Part shown: piece after piece, positions 37,564-49,429 of the stretch
How positions within the stretch are numbered: position 1 is the first letter of the stretch
Layout of the letters: every line of letters begins with the position of its first letter
Assembly (NCBI GenBank): GCA_949752745.1
Contig: OX457027.1
Coordinates: 17,502,603-17,566,602 of the forward strand
Direction of reading: 5' to 3'
From: Protula sp. h YS-2021
Taxonomy: Eukaryota; Annelida; Polychaeta; Sabellida; Serpulidae
DNA length: 64,000 nt
Program-made: the position numbers and the translations under genes
Notes under the pieces: model-generated
Told to the model about the DNA's origin: nothing
Databases searched by the model: none
The model's input: the letters and a program-made list of their open reading frames with translations, nothing else

Positions 37564-38283
37564 CTAAATTTTCGGCAGTTTAACGAACAAACAAAAGATA
37601 TGCAGATCATTAAAATTTGTGCCTGTTTTAAAAAAGGGTATATTGGGCATTCAGAAAATGTCTGAATAATAGAGACTGGAATGGAGGATTCGTGCTCAGA
37701 ACACACAAAATTTTTTACCCCTATCAGAGTAACAATGGAAGTAGTCGTAGTTTTGACAGAGAGAGATATACCGAGTACGTGTAAGAAAGAGCTCACTCAG
37801 AGCTAGAAGATAGAAAAGGTCCGTTGGGACTAGTCACAATATAGTCCTGAATGACCCATAGCCGGCATATAAAAGAGTAGAAGAGAGAGTCATCTGGGAC
37901 TAGTTGCAATATTATGAGAGACACTTATTCAGTATCTTAAGGATATTCAGTAGTAAAACGAGTAAAGTAGGTTTCGGTCTTTCTGCCTCAAATTTTCCAT
38001 TCTATCATCCTTCCCAATTTCCAGTCTGGAAATTGTACGAAGGAGAGCAGATAGAATTCCTTAGAGTAGATCATAACTGGTGACAACAAAATGTACAAGG
38101 AGGGAAACATGAAACTGAACAGCGCATCGTAATTGGCAAATTGAAAATACTTTCTTTTAATGTGAAAACAGCGTCTGCGTTGGTTATTCTATGTTCATTT
38201 TCAAACTAGAAGCCGCGCAATTCACCACGACATTGTTATTACAACTAATGGTAATCTTTTGCAGATAACAGACCAATTTGTAA

Positions 38284-39876
38284 CAGGTTGAGACTTCGTA
38301 ATATTTCATGGTCGCCCTTTAGGCGACCAACTTTAAAAAGTTAGTCGCCTGGCACAAAAGTTAGTAGCCCGGCGCAATTTTTGCAAAATTTGTGTAGCTC
38401 GCCTCACATGAAAACAAGAAAATATTTAGGGAATACACACGGCCCCAACCCCCCAATTCGCCGACTGACCCGCCTAGAAAACATTAGCAAGTCCTAATTT
38501 GATCAATATTTGGCCGATTTCAACAATAATACGAAAAAGCACATCTGCAATATGTACATATATTTCAACTATATGGGGTTTCAGAAGAATGTCCTTTGTA
38601 GATTTAGAGAACTGTCTCGGACAAAACTACACTTGTATGCTAAGTGAATGCATATATTTTATGAATTTCTAACAACTCATATTTTGTTCCATTTTTGGCC
38701 GATTTCAACAATAATACGAAAAGGCACATCTGCAATATATATATTTCCACTATGCAAAGCAACAAAAGCATGTGCCTTTATAGCTTTGGAGAAATTTCGC
38801 GGACAAAACTCCATCTATATACTAAGTGAACGCATAAATTTTGTCAAGTTTTAACAAGTACAACTTTGGTCAATTTTTGGCCGATTTCAACAATAATACG
38901 AAAAAGCACATCTGCAAGCTATATATTTCCACTATGCAAGTTAACAAAAGCATGTGACCAATAGCTTTCGAGAACTGTCGCGGACAAAACTCAATCTCTA
39001 CACAAGTGAACGCATAAATTTTGTCCAGTTTTAACAAGTCCTATTTCGGTAAATTTTTGGACGATTTCGACAATAATACGAAAAGGCACATCTGCAATAC
39101 ATATATTTCCACTATGCAAGGTAACACAAGTAAGTATTTGTGAAACACAAGGAGGCCCCAACCGCTCCCGAAATTCATAGGGGTATAAAGCGATGACGGA
39201 CAGACGGACACCCCAAATCTACAGGCCCCAATCCGAAGGGTTGGGGCCTAAAAAGCATGTGCCTAATAGCTTTCGGGAACTGCCGCGGACAAAACTCCCT
39301 CTATATACTAAGTGAACGCATAAATTTTGTCAAGTTTTAACAAGTCCTAATTTGATCAATTTTTGGCCGATTTCAACAACAATACGAAAAGGCACATCTG
39401 CAATATATATATTTCCACTATGCAAGGTAACAACAGCTGGTGCCTAATAGCTTTCGAGAACTGTCGCGGACAAAACTCTATCTCTATACTAAGTGAACGC
39501 ATAAATTTAACAAGTCCTAATCTGGTCATTTTTTTGTCGATTTCAACAATAATATGAAAAGGCACATCTGTAATATATATATATTTTCACTGTGCAGGGT
39601 AACAAAATCATACACCATATCGTTGCGGAGAACAGGCCCAGACAAACTCTACAAAACAAATGTTGACGGACAGAAGGTAACTCATTAGGCCCCTCCCCTT
39701 TCAGGGGTTGGGGCCTAAAAACAACAAAATGGTGTTAAAAATAATCAACAGTTATTACCTGAAAATACTCAGAAAAAAGTTAGTCGCCACTCGGGCGACC
39801 AACTCGAAAAAGTTGGTCGCCCGAGCCAAAATTTGGTCGCCACGGACGACCAGGCGACCGCGAAATCTCAACCCTG
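38284..39876. mobile_element. Terminal-inverted-repeat element with internal ~180-bp array
   Basis: The left end CAGGTTGAGACTTCG and the right end (reverse complement) CAGGGTTGAGATTTCG are inverted partners. Each is followed by GGTCGCC-type palindromic blocks such as GGCGACCAACTTTAAAAAGTTAG. The interior is an array in which GATTTCAACAATAATACGAAAA recurs at 38516, 38701, 38883, 39063, 39369 and 39539. A TTGTA flank on both sides may be the target duplication. No transposase is seen. Confidence 0.7.
38440..39650. repeat. Tandem array of six ~180-bp monomers
   Basis: Each monomer carries GGCCGATTTCAACAATAATACG, ATATATTTCCACTATGCAA, TAGCTTTCGAGAACTGTCGCGGACAAAACTC and AAGTGAACGCATAAATTTTGTC. 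Spacings are 185, 182, 180, 306 and 170 bp; the 306-bp step contains an extra insert with a GGACAGACGGACACC segment. Short ORFs inside are periodic and non-genic. Confidence 0.85.
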
Positions 39877-39907
39877 TTGTATTTTAACCAATCACGAGGT
39901 GCTGTTC

Positions 39908-40030
39908 AGGTTGAATAAGCCAAATCACACTTTGGGCGTTGCGAATAAAATGCACAAAAAATACTGCATCTGGAATACAAACTAACCGGGTAAAAATGAA
40001 AGAAATGACAGAGATCTCGTCTAAATGTTA
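39908..40030 (+). repeat. Dispersed short repeat family, one copy
   Basis: The AAATCACACTTTGGGCGTTGCGAATAAAATGC phrase followed by AACCGGGTAAAAATGAAAGAAATGACA recurs at 51925-52040 and 53940-54030 (same strand) and at 42540-42620, 53340-53460 and 54170-54290 (opposite strand). It is probably a short non-autonomous element. Ends were not resolved. 40031-40496 shows nothing else clear. Confidence 0.6.
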
Positions 40031-40496
40031 AATTTTTCTTGCACCTTTGAGTAATCGCGTTTTTAACAACCCGTATGCTACTTTAAGATCAATTAAAAGT
40101 TCTAACAAATTGGTTTAAGCTTCAATTTCTGTTATGTTGCGAATATGAACTGTTTTTGCTATATTTCTTCTATATTTTTCTATCCGTGCGTTTACGTGGG
40201 CAATAACTGATTCCAGAACCGCATAACTGATTGGTAGCTAGTCCGATGCAATGCGCAAAGCAAAAACAAGAGATATTTTCACAAGAGATATTTTCACAAC
40301 ATTCTCCACGATCAGCCTACGATCAACCTAGATCCTGGTGCCAACTGATGAAACATTACTTCTGCTCGATCTGTACAGACAAAACATTTACAGCTTATAA
40401 GCTTCCTCGAAAATTGACTTTTTAAAATTTGTCGGCACAAGCATCTGCTCGCCTCCATGTTTACCCACAACGCATGAAATGTAAACAACAAAATAA

Positions 40497-41203
40497 ATGG
40501 CAACCCCAACCAAGTTATTCTCATATCCTTGCCTACACTACCTCATACTAGTCATTCTGAGCTTTCTCATCAAGCTTGAAACAACTCACTATGTATCAGC
40601 TCGACAGACCAGTCAGGGTTCCGCAGCGTCATACTTGGTAAAGCTGGGCATTAGCACCCTTACTCGGCAACGCAAGCTACGTACGCTGTACCACATCAAA
40701 AGTAGTAAAATCCACTCCATGCTATACCTTGCCCTAATTTTGATTTTCCACGCCGCAGATGTAGAGTCCAACCCAGGTCCTAGAAAGCCAAAGTATCCAT
40801 GCCAGATCTGCGAAAAAGCGGTAACTTGGAAACAACGAGGTGAAGCATGTGACGACTGCGAGAAATGGTCCCATACAGACTGTCTTAACATACCAACAGC
40901 AATCTACAACACCCTTCACAACTCGTCGTGGATCTGCTCTAGCTGTGGTATGCCAAATTTCTCGACCAGCCTATTTGCAAGCACAACAGACATAGACTTG
41001 TCCAAATCGTTTTCTTCCCTAGAAAGCTCTGTCAATACCAATAGCAGCCCAGGTCCACCTGTCATTTGTTCCTCACCAAGGAAGTCTGGTGAGAAGCTAC
41101 CCGATACTCCTGAAGTTATGAAAATTGTCAACATCAATTTCCAGAGCGTTAAAAATAAGATCCCCCTGATCTTCCTGACTATATATGCCACGGCTCCCAT
41201 GTG
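40497..41203 (+). CDS. CR1-type retrotransposon ORF with 2A-like motif and PHD finger
   Basis: ATG at 40497 opens a 235-residue frame. Residues ~10-25 are hydrophobic (signal or membrane-like), with a second hydrophobic stretch at ~75-86. DVESNPGP at 40758-40781 is the 2A-like motif (D-V-E-x-N-P-G-P). It is followed by a PHD-type zinc finger at residues ~100-150, CQICEKAV, CDDCEKWSHTDC and WICSSCG, then a low-complexity serine region, and VNINFQSVKNKIP, which is where the CR1 endonuclease domain should begin. The frame then ends prematurely because an internal deletion removes the endonuclease and most of the RT. The ORF itself is unbroken. As a truncated element protein it is unlikely to act alone. 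Confidence 0.8.
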
Positions 41204-42150
41204 AACCTATTCGCTGACAACAGCATTCTATACCGCCAAGTTAACAACTTAGACGAAGCCCAAGCCCTACAAGCCGACTTAGAGAATCTCCAGCCCTGGG
41301 AACAAGACTGGCAGATGCGCTTTCACCCTGCAACATGTCACGTCATGTATATCAATACTAAGAGGAAAGTCATCCGATACAACTACTCCATCCACCACCA
41401 AGTTCTTGAAGAAGTTGAGAGTTCCAAATACCTCGGCGTCAATCTACAAAGACATTTAAATTGGAACAAGCACATTGATGCCATTAGTAACAAGGCAAAC
41501 GAGACCTGCTCATTCCTAAGACGCAATCTTTCTCGCTGCCCCCGCCAAACCAAGGTGAACGCTTATAAAGCCATGGTTAGACCTGTCGTCGAATATGCAA
41601 GTTCTGTGTGGGACCCACACACAGAGTCCAACATCACCAAGCTAGAAATGGTCCACGCTATGTCACAGGTGACTACCACCGGCCTCATAGTGTGACACAG
41701 ATGTTAGACCAGCTGCAGTGGACTTCCCTACAAGAAAGAATAACACAAGCTAAGGTCGTTCTGATGTATAAGATTATCAACGGCCTAGCAGATGTTCCAA
41801 GTTCCCACCTAGTGCAAACAGTATCCACTCGCGGTCTAAATCACCATATAATGGTACCCTTCGCAAGGACGCAGTTATACCAAAAGTCATTCTTCCCTAC
41901 ACCTATCCGCCTGTGGAACCTCCTTCCAAACGAAGTTGTGGCCTGTTCCAGCGTCGAGACTTTCCGAGGGACAGGTCCAGACTATCACCCTCACCTAGAA
42001 GCACAAGTGATGATTTTAGTTCCACTGTACATACGTCTGGCACCAGCATTCTGCACATTAACAATTGTTTTTGCTTTGAGTTTTGCATCGAACTTGTGCG
42101 TGATACACCAGAGGTGGACTGCACAGTAACAGAAGAAGAAGAAGAACTGG
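41195..42150 (+). pseudogene. CR1 reverse transcriptase C-terminal remnant and 3' end
   Basis: Starts within the RT at HVNLFADNSILYR (family F/YADD box, here FADN), then LENLQPWEQDWQMRFHP, SSKYLGVNLQRHLNWNKHID and YASSVWDPHTESN. A frameshift near 41660 leads to LDQLQWTSLQERI and PIRLWNLLPNEVV. The 3' end runs into GAAGAAGAAGAAG. The second DD-box aspartate is changed to asparagine, and with the deletion upstream the element is dead. Confidence 0.88.
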
Positions 42151-43092
42151 GTCTAGAACTGCCGTTTATCTGGCCAACTGTAACCGGTTCTCGTGAAGAA
42201 AATCGTACCCGAGCCACACTTCGGGTACGCCCTTGACCTTTTTGAATAGACTATAAACAACATTTTAAAATTTGAAGTCAGTAACTTTCTCATAAAAAGT
42301 AGTAATATATGATAATTTGTATTGTAAAATATGATAAATTGAACAAAAAGACAGGAAACTCTTAAAGAATGTGGTTTTATATTTGGCAGAAGCATCAATG
42401 TTTCGACTGCTGTTTTGACTGAAAGTCTTCAAAGATATATATTTTACAAATCAACGAGTGAAATGCTTTATATCAAAGTATTTTCAACTCAATATTAGTA
42501 ATTGTTTACGTAAACGCACCAAGTCGTATCTCTTTGTTTAACCCGGTTCCCCCGCAGTCGTAATTCAAGTCTTTTAACAGCATTTTAATCGAAACACCCA
42601 AAGTGTGATTTGACTTATGTTGCCATGTTCAATTATGTCGTAAACTTGATAAATCAGATGCAAAACTGCCAACGTTTTTTTGGCTCAAATCACTTATTTT
42701 GCAAAAGTTGTCAAATAAAAGTTGTTTTTAGCCACGGAAGCTGTTCTGGTCCATTTCGCCAATTTGGATCTACTGTAACCATTCGTTCCCCTCCCCCTCG
42801 AGCGTTCGAAACTGTGGATCGGCTTGCTTCCTGAATTATCGCACAGAAAACTTACAGTTCCCATTGATCTGGAACTTGTCACACATCGTTCTGAAGCAAC
42901 ACTGAAGCCATAAAATATTTTGTGGTAAATATTGGTGCATTTTAAAACAAATGCCATTGTTAGCCTTAAAATTTTAAATATTTTTCAATATTTTTATTGT
43001 TACTACGAATAGGTTGCGTTTTTTTCACCGTCCCTTGCTCTAGAGACACTGAAGCATTTCACTATTACAGGGTAAAAGAAAACCCCCAGTAT

Positions 43093-43123
<31 letters not shown>

Positions 43124-43680
43124 GGACTTTGCATGAAATGTGTTGCCATGTGTGTTAAAAAAAGGTCAATTTTGAGGCCCGACGCGGTCCGCGCGGAGTG
43201 GTAATTTCGGTAAAAAGGAGTAATTTCCATTCAGTACTCCGTGTTTCCCCAAAAAGGAATTTTTCGGAATTTTTCTCCTTGTTTGGCTAAAAATAGGGAC
43301 GTTATTTCAAAATTAGCATTCCACATTTAAATTTACACGCGTGGTAGCTGAAGATTCCGCTAGGCACAGAAATTACGAAGCATGTAAGGTTGGGTAATAT
43401 ATCAAATCCGATATCGAGCAAACCTCGACACCTACTTAATTCTTACACTTAAAGATTTCGAAAAGAAGAAGCTTATTATGAGTAGAGCAAAAACTCTACG
43501 TCAGTCTCATATGTTAAAGGATACATATATAAAAATCGGACGAGGCTAAGATCAATTTGGATCGTACTTATCACAGCGACCGCTCGAGATACGAATGCGA
43601 TCGCGTTCGTTGAGAACGTTGCCTAGTACGGAGCACAGTTTGGTTACGTGGTGACGTAGACTTACGTAAAAAGTCACAAA
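42151..43680. other. Intergenic between retroelements
   Basis: Has a copy of the dispersed short repeat (42540-42620, minus), a GT-run followed by poly-G at 43090-43125, and otherwise no recognised gene. Confidence 0.45.
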
Positions 43681-43689
43681 GCTTTAGCT

Positions 43690-44196
43690 AAAGCATATCG
43701 TAGACCCAAAAACCTAAAAGACTTGCTTGTCAGGGCAGCCCTCCCGAAAGAGAGAGCTGCTGAAACCAAAAAGAAGAATGTATGTATTAATACGAAGTGC
43801 AGATACTGTCCCAAGATAGACAGATCTGGAAGACTAGAGTGTACAGCTTCAGGGCGTACATATACAGCTAAAAAGAACGTCTGTTGCAAAAGTAGCAACC
43901 TAATTTATGTCATCACGTGTTATACATGTTGTTTGCAATACGTAGACTAAACAGGCAGACGTATAATGGATAGATTCCAAGGACATTTTGGGGGTATCAG
44001 CAGAAATGACTTATCCACTTTACTTGTAGATCACCTTAATAGGTGGGACCATAAGGGGATTGATGATATAAAAATTCATGTAGTAGACTTTATTAGTCTG
44101 AACCCCTCTAAAGACGCTGCCAAGGGTCTTAGAATGAAAATAGAATTGAACTGGATTCAACGCTTGAGGACCGCTTTTCTAAGTGGGCTCAAGTAA
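43690..44196 (+). pseudogene. GIY-YIG endonuclease domain of a Penelope-like element
   Basis: Reads KAYRRPKNLKDLLVRAAL, a CRYCPKI cysteine motif, then NLIYVITCYTC-LQYVD, the GIY-YIG core in its LIY...QYV form. A TAA stop interrupts it, followed by RIMDRFQGHFGGISRND, VDHLNRWDHKGIDDI and ELNWIQRLRTAFLSGLK. The layout matches the C-terminal endonuclease of Penelope-like retroelements. No matching RT was found upstream, so this is a fragment. Confidence 0.75.
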
Positions 44197-44215
44197 ATAG
44201 ATGGATAGCCGTTTT

Positions 44216-47145
44216 CCCTATCAGCGTGGGTATTAAAATGCTTAGCCTTGTCAATCATAAAGTTACATATATAACACCAGATCTTACTTTACCCGAAACG
44301 GAAGAAAATAAACGTCTAATACGAGAACTGAAGCACAGAAACGCTAACGGAGAGGTTAACCTTATCATAAGGAGAGGACAAATAGTACAAACATCTGCTC
44401 CAAATCAGTCTGTTGGAGATATAATTTCTATATGAAAATCAAAACCTTCACGGCCAAGTAAAAGTAAAGAGTATGAATTCCCAACAATGTACTGTACAAA
44501 TATCAGAGCACTATCGAAAAAAGTAGATCAACTTGTAAGTGAAATGAAACATATTAAAGCCAAAATTGCTATTATAATCGAAACCTGGCTGGACTACACA
44601 ATACCTTAACAAACTTATTTCAATCGAGGAATACATGATCCGAAAAGACAGATAAACTAAAAAGGCGGAAGGATCTGCATCTATCTCGAATCAACACTAC
44701 AATGCGAAAGATGCAAGCAATATGAATCTTACAATATTGAAAGCCTATTGGTGGAACTAGTTTCAACTCCCCGTGATGCCAAACCAACAACTGTTATAAG
44801 GGTATATCATCCTCCCCTCGCAAAAAGCAGAGAACTCTATGAACATATCTCCAACGGTCTTGACTTAATTCTAAGCAACACCCGCAGTGCGCTGTATTTA
44901 TCATTGGCGACTCCAATAAATTCCCCGACAAATATTTAAAGAATAGTTTTGGACTAACTCAAGTGACAAATAAAGCTACACGACAAACTTCAATCTTAAA
45001 CAAGGTTTATACTAACTGTGGGGAATATATACAAGAATCCATGATTGCACCACACGTAGGGAAATCTGAACATCATCGAATCTGCATAAAGTTTAATAAT
45101 AAAAGTGTGATAAACGTCAACCGTGTAAAAACCACATTAAACAACGCGTAAATAGCAAGAACGCACAGAATATGCTTGTATGCGAACTATCAAAAGAAAA
45201 CTGGACGAAAATGTACAAAGCACGCTCTTGCAAAGAACAATTTGAAATGTTCGATGCAGCAATGACAGCACACCTCAGTTTAAATCGCTGATCATCCGCC
45301 GCCCAAATCCCTGAAATCAGCAAACAGAACGCTGTATAATATCCTGAGAAACAAAAATAATTACCTGAACAAAAAGCTACGACGGGCTTACTACTAATCT
45401 AAAGTGAGGTATTTGAGGGAGAACAACCAGAAGAAATCACCAGCATCAGCAAAGGAACTAAAACGTCGGTCTTTCCCAAACTCGCGAATGATATTTGTGA
45501 TGGCAACCTATACCAACTCGCAAACGAGATGAACGACTTCTTCCAAAGTGTGTCGAATCACCTTCCGCCTCTGGAAGAAGAAAATAGATATACAAGCATA
45601 CCTCTTATTATCTGCATATCTCTGTTGAAGTTGAAAGACAGCTCATGAAGATAAAACCCGGAAAAGTTGCAGGACCTGACGACATTGGCTCCTGGATGCT
45701 ACAAGATCTAGCCAGTATTCTATCTCCACAATAACGTGCTTATCAACAGCTCATTAAGAGAAGGATTTATCCTCCGAAAGCGGAAGATAGCAACTGTCCT
45801 ATCCCTTCCTAAGAGAACACCAACTAATTCTATAAGCAAAGACATCAGACCTATCTCATTGACAAGCCTAATTGCAAAAGCATTAGAAAAAATTGTTATA
45901 AACGAGTTACGAAAACATGCCAAACCAGACGAAAAGCAATTATTGTACGATTTGTATAAAGCAGCAGATGAGAATAATAGTGTCCGAATTGTAGTTTTGG
46001 ACTACGCCAAAATGTTTTACCATATAAATAACCACATTATGATGTTAAAAATAAAACAAACAGGTGCACCTCCCTCAATCGTGAAATGACTAGCAGCCTT
46101 CCTTACCAGGATTGAATCCATGCCATATGAAGGGTGTTCTGCCAGAGGGTGCTATTTTCGGAATGGAAGGTTTCATCATTATGATAACAGATTTAAACAC
46201 CTCTTCATTTATATAGATACGTCGATGACAGTACTGTTTACAAAATAATTCCGGCTGGATGCAACACCTCCCAAATACAGCAATCTGTCGATATTACGAG
46301 CCAATGAACTAAAGGCTACGACATGAAAATAATCCCAAGAAAAAGAAAGAGACGTTTATAAACTTCAGCTGTCACAAGCCTTGTCTACCACCTATCGAAA
46401 TTGATGGCGAGGCCATTCAAAGAGTAAATAGCATCAAACTTGTTGGTATAACGATTCAGAACAACTTGAAATGTCGACACCTTGGTTACAAATGCAGCAA
46501 TTAAGTTAAAGTTTCTTGCACAATTAAGAAGATCAAAAGTCCACCAGAAAGAGCTTGTTAACTTCTATACTTCTATAGTCCGGTCTCGACTAGAGTATAC
46601 GGTCCCTACGTGGGCAACAAACCTCACCAAAGAGCAATTCGAAGCCTTAGAAAAAATAATAGCTCTTTCCCTTACTTATGAAGACGCTCTATCCTCATTG
46701 AAGCTCAAAACACTTAAACAGAGAAGACGTTATACATGCAAAAAGTTGTTTGAAGAAATAACAAATGAAGGTAACGTCAGTCGCAACCTATTACTTCAAC
46801 AAAAAAGAATATGCACAATACTAGAGAACATTCCTTCTACCGACTGTGAAAACCGAGAGATACAAGATCTTTTTCGTACCATATGGACTATTTAATCTTC
46901 AATAACTCAAATAAACACGAAACCAGTTTAAATATTATAATAGCTAAGGCTTACAAGTGACAATATTAAATGTTGAAGGTTTTTTCAGTTTTAAAACAAC
47001 TGAAATTGGGAGAAGTTAATACTATAGAAGAAGCTCTGAACATTCCATGCGACTTGTATTCAAGTAATATTTATTCTTTTATATAGTTTATATAATTAAG
47101 CTGTCATAGTTGCAAATCGAAATAAACTACTGCTACTACTACTAT
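44216..47145 (+). mobile_element. CR1/L2-like LINE, decayed
   Basis: An N-terminal piece (44226-44435) has RLIRELKHRNANGEVNLIIR. Then come endonuclease remnants (44480-45150: AKIAIIIETWLDYTIP, VIRVYHPPLAKS, SEHHRICIKF), an RT core (45630-46090: KIKPGKVAGPDDIGSWML, RPISLTSLIAKALEK) and a C-terminal region (46482-46895: RSRLEYTVPTWATNLTKEQ). Multiple stops and frameshifts. The 3' end has AATAAA and a short (CTA)n tail near 47120-47145. Confidence 0.8.
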
Positions 47146-47789
47146 TCTTGTATTCTCGTGGGGCATGATTTTTTCATTCCAGAGGATGCGCGTGGAACAG
47201 ACTTTAATTCAGTTAACGCTGCATGAGAATGACATTACCCAAAAAAAAATATAGCAAAACCCTAATTTTACGAAAACTTATTCACTGCAAGAAAGGAAAC
47301 GCAAAATGCATTCTAACATCTGTATATATGTCATAATACTTCAGCAAAGCACACAGCGACTTTTTATATGTAAATAACAATTTAACCGTTGTTGTATAAC
47401 AACTGACCACTGAAAGGACCTGTTTACCGAACCGCCATAGAGGTTAGCTGTAAAACAACTCAATTAAACCAGAAACCTGACTCCCTTGCGTTGTTTTCCT
47501 AAAGCTAACAACTGCGTGCTTGCGATCTGTTATCACATCTTTTTAATTGGCAAGCCTACTGGAGATTCCACAGAAATAATACTAGTGAAAGAAACTACTT
47601 TTTAAAAATATCTATCTACTTTGTGCTTGTACATAACAGAGATATTTCTTCAGAGGTCATCTGTTTAATAACAACGATTGCGATGGGACCATAATATCAC
47701 GTGATCCCAGATTCTTAAACTGAAATGAACTCAGGCATAAAAAAGTATGATGGGAACCGATTACATTTTCGAAGAGAATGATTCGAGTA

Positions 47790-48045
47790 GGGAAGAAAGG
47801 AGAGAATTGGGCCAAGCCTAGAGGATAGAACGAGAGAACTGGGTCAAATGAGTATAAACGAGACAACTGAGCCAAGCTTAGAGTATAGGACGAGAAAGCT
47901 GGGCCAACTGAGTAAAAACGAACGAGAGAACTGGGCCAAGCCTAGAGTATAGAACGAGAGAACTGGGCAACTGAGTATAAACCTACTAGAGAACTGAGCC
48001 AAGCCTAGAGTACAGAGCGAGAGAACTGGGCCAAATGAGAGAACT
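47790..48045. repeat. Minisatellite, ~57-60-bp period
   Basis: CGAGAGAACTGGGCCAAGCCTAGAGTATAGA alternates with CGAGAGAACTGGGCCAACTGAGTATAAA over about four to five copies with small indels. Confidence 0.75.
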
Positions 48046-48259
48046 GGACCAATCCCCTCCGATTTGAAATTTTTATATTTTTAAACGTTTCAAGCAATTC
48101 TTAACATTTTAGTTTTTTTACCTTCTGTTCCCCCTTTGAAAAAATTTCAAAATTGACTGTTTTTTGGCCAAAATGTTTTTCTTGACACATTTTTTTTTTT
48201 ATAATCCATACATTAACAGTCATACATATGTTCAGTTGACTAACTTTTTGCTGTTGTTA

Positions 48260-48665
48260 ACACTTCCACGGTTCCACGATAGAACATCTTGACTGACTCA
48301 CGTTGGCATGAGTGAACCCGTTGGGTACTGTGTTAAGTACCATGTTAAGTTGACTGACCTCATTGTTGTTGTTATCATTATTGTTGTTGTGAACATTCAC
48401 ACGGTCGCACGATAGAATATCTTGACTCACGTTGGCATGAGTGAACCTGTTGGATACTGTGTTAAGTACTGCGTTAAGTTGACTGACCTCATTGTTGTTG
48501 TTGTCATGGTTGTTCTTGTTGTCATTGCTGTCATTCTTATGTCTATCATGGTTGCTGTTGCCATTGCCATTGTTGTTGCCATTGTTGTTGTCATTGTTGT
48601 TGCCATTGTTGTTGTTGTTGTCCTTGTTGTCATTGTTATGGTTGCAGTTGTTGTCATCATATATA
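48260..48665. repeat. Tandem ~140-bp duplication and (TTG)n-rich tract
   Basis: Two near copies share CACGATAGAAxATCTTGACT, GTTGGCATGAGTGAACC and TTAAGTTGACTGACCTCATTG. A TTG/GTTGCCATTG-rich tract follows. The ORFs here encode only Asn/Thr/Leu-rich low-complexity sequence. Confidence 0.85.
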
Positions 48666-48892
48666 TTTACATTCAAAGACTTTTTTATCATTTGAAAGTT
48701 GGAACTAAAAGGATGTATTAATGCAACATTTGTTCGAAATCTTACCATTGGCCACAAAGTCTTCAAAGACACTTAAAGCATCCATACACTTCAGAAGTGA
48801 ATGGAGGATGGGAGGTGGAGATGGAAAGCCCTATAAAAAGGCCTATCACGGAAACTTTAGAGGAGTGTTCTATTGAATGCCAAAGAGTCAAC

Positions 48893-49429
48893 ATGGATGA
48901 AAATAATGCACATACTTGAAAAGAATGTGGTGCGTAAAACATCAGCGAAGCAGCTTTACTCAAACATATGAAACACTGTGGCAAGGGTGGCGATGACAGC
49001 AGTTCTGACCGTTAATTAGAAACAGACTTTATTTGGCATGATATGGTTCAAGAAGTGTATGATGACAATGACGACAAATTTCAAGAAAATGTTTTAGAAT
49101 ATGAAGAACAATGGCTTGAAGATGCGCGTGAAAGACCAAGTGATAACCTTCGATCCATTTATAAGCGTGGACTAAAACAACTGTTTATTAGGCTATTCAA
49201 ATGTACCGAACGTCTAGAGCAAAGCGAACATTATAAAAACATTTTAGAAGACTTTAATTACTTTGTTGATGAAAAACATTATGAGTATTCAAAGGCACTA
49301 AAGGTGGCAATAAGAAAAAATGATCAGTTCTTTGAAGAGCTTCTGGATAAAGAGGAGGATGATGACAGCGACAAAAAAGTGATATGGACTGTGAGGTGGA
49401 ACAGAGTAAAACAGATGAACAACAAATAA
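48893..49429 (+). pseudogene. C2H2-finger protein pseudogene, repeat-associated family
   Basis: Before the open stretch, the frame reads a degenerate finger (KECGA, then ISEAALLKHMKHCGKG) with three in-frame stops. From 49043 a 128-residue open frame follows, with IWHDMVQEVYDD just upstream, YEEQWLEDARERPSDNLRS, RLEQSEHYKNILEDF and a Lys/Asp-rich end. I associate this acidic helical domain with multicopy mollusc proteins that follow a single zinc finger, from memory and without a search. The stops in the finger indicate a dead copy. Confidence 0.6.

Noticed and set aside
38284..39876. Possible CRISPR-like array
   Set aside because: Monomers are ~180 bp with no short-repeat/unique-spacer alternation, and the DNA is eukaryotic. 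It is a satellite-like array within an inverted-repeat element.
48257..48772. 171-residue Asn/Asp-rich ORF
   Set aside because: It is a (TTG)n-rich tract plus a tandem duplication read in antisense. Several frames are open and no domain is present.
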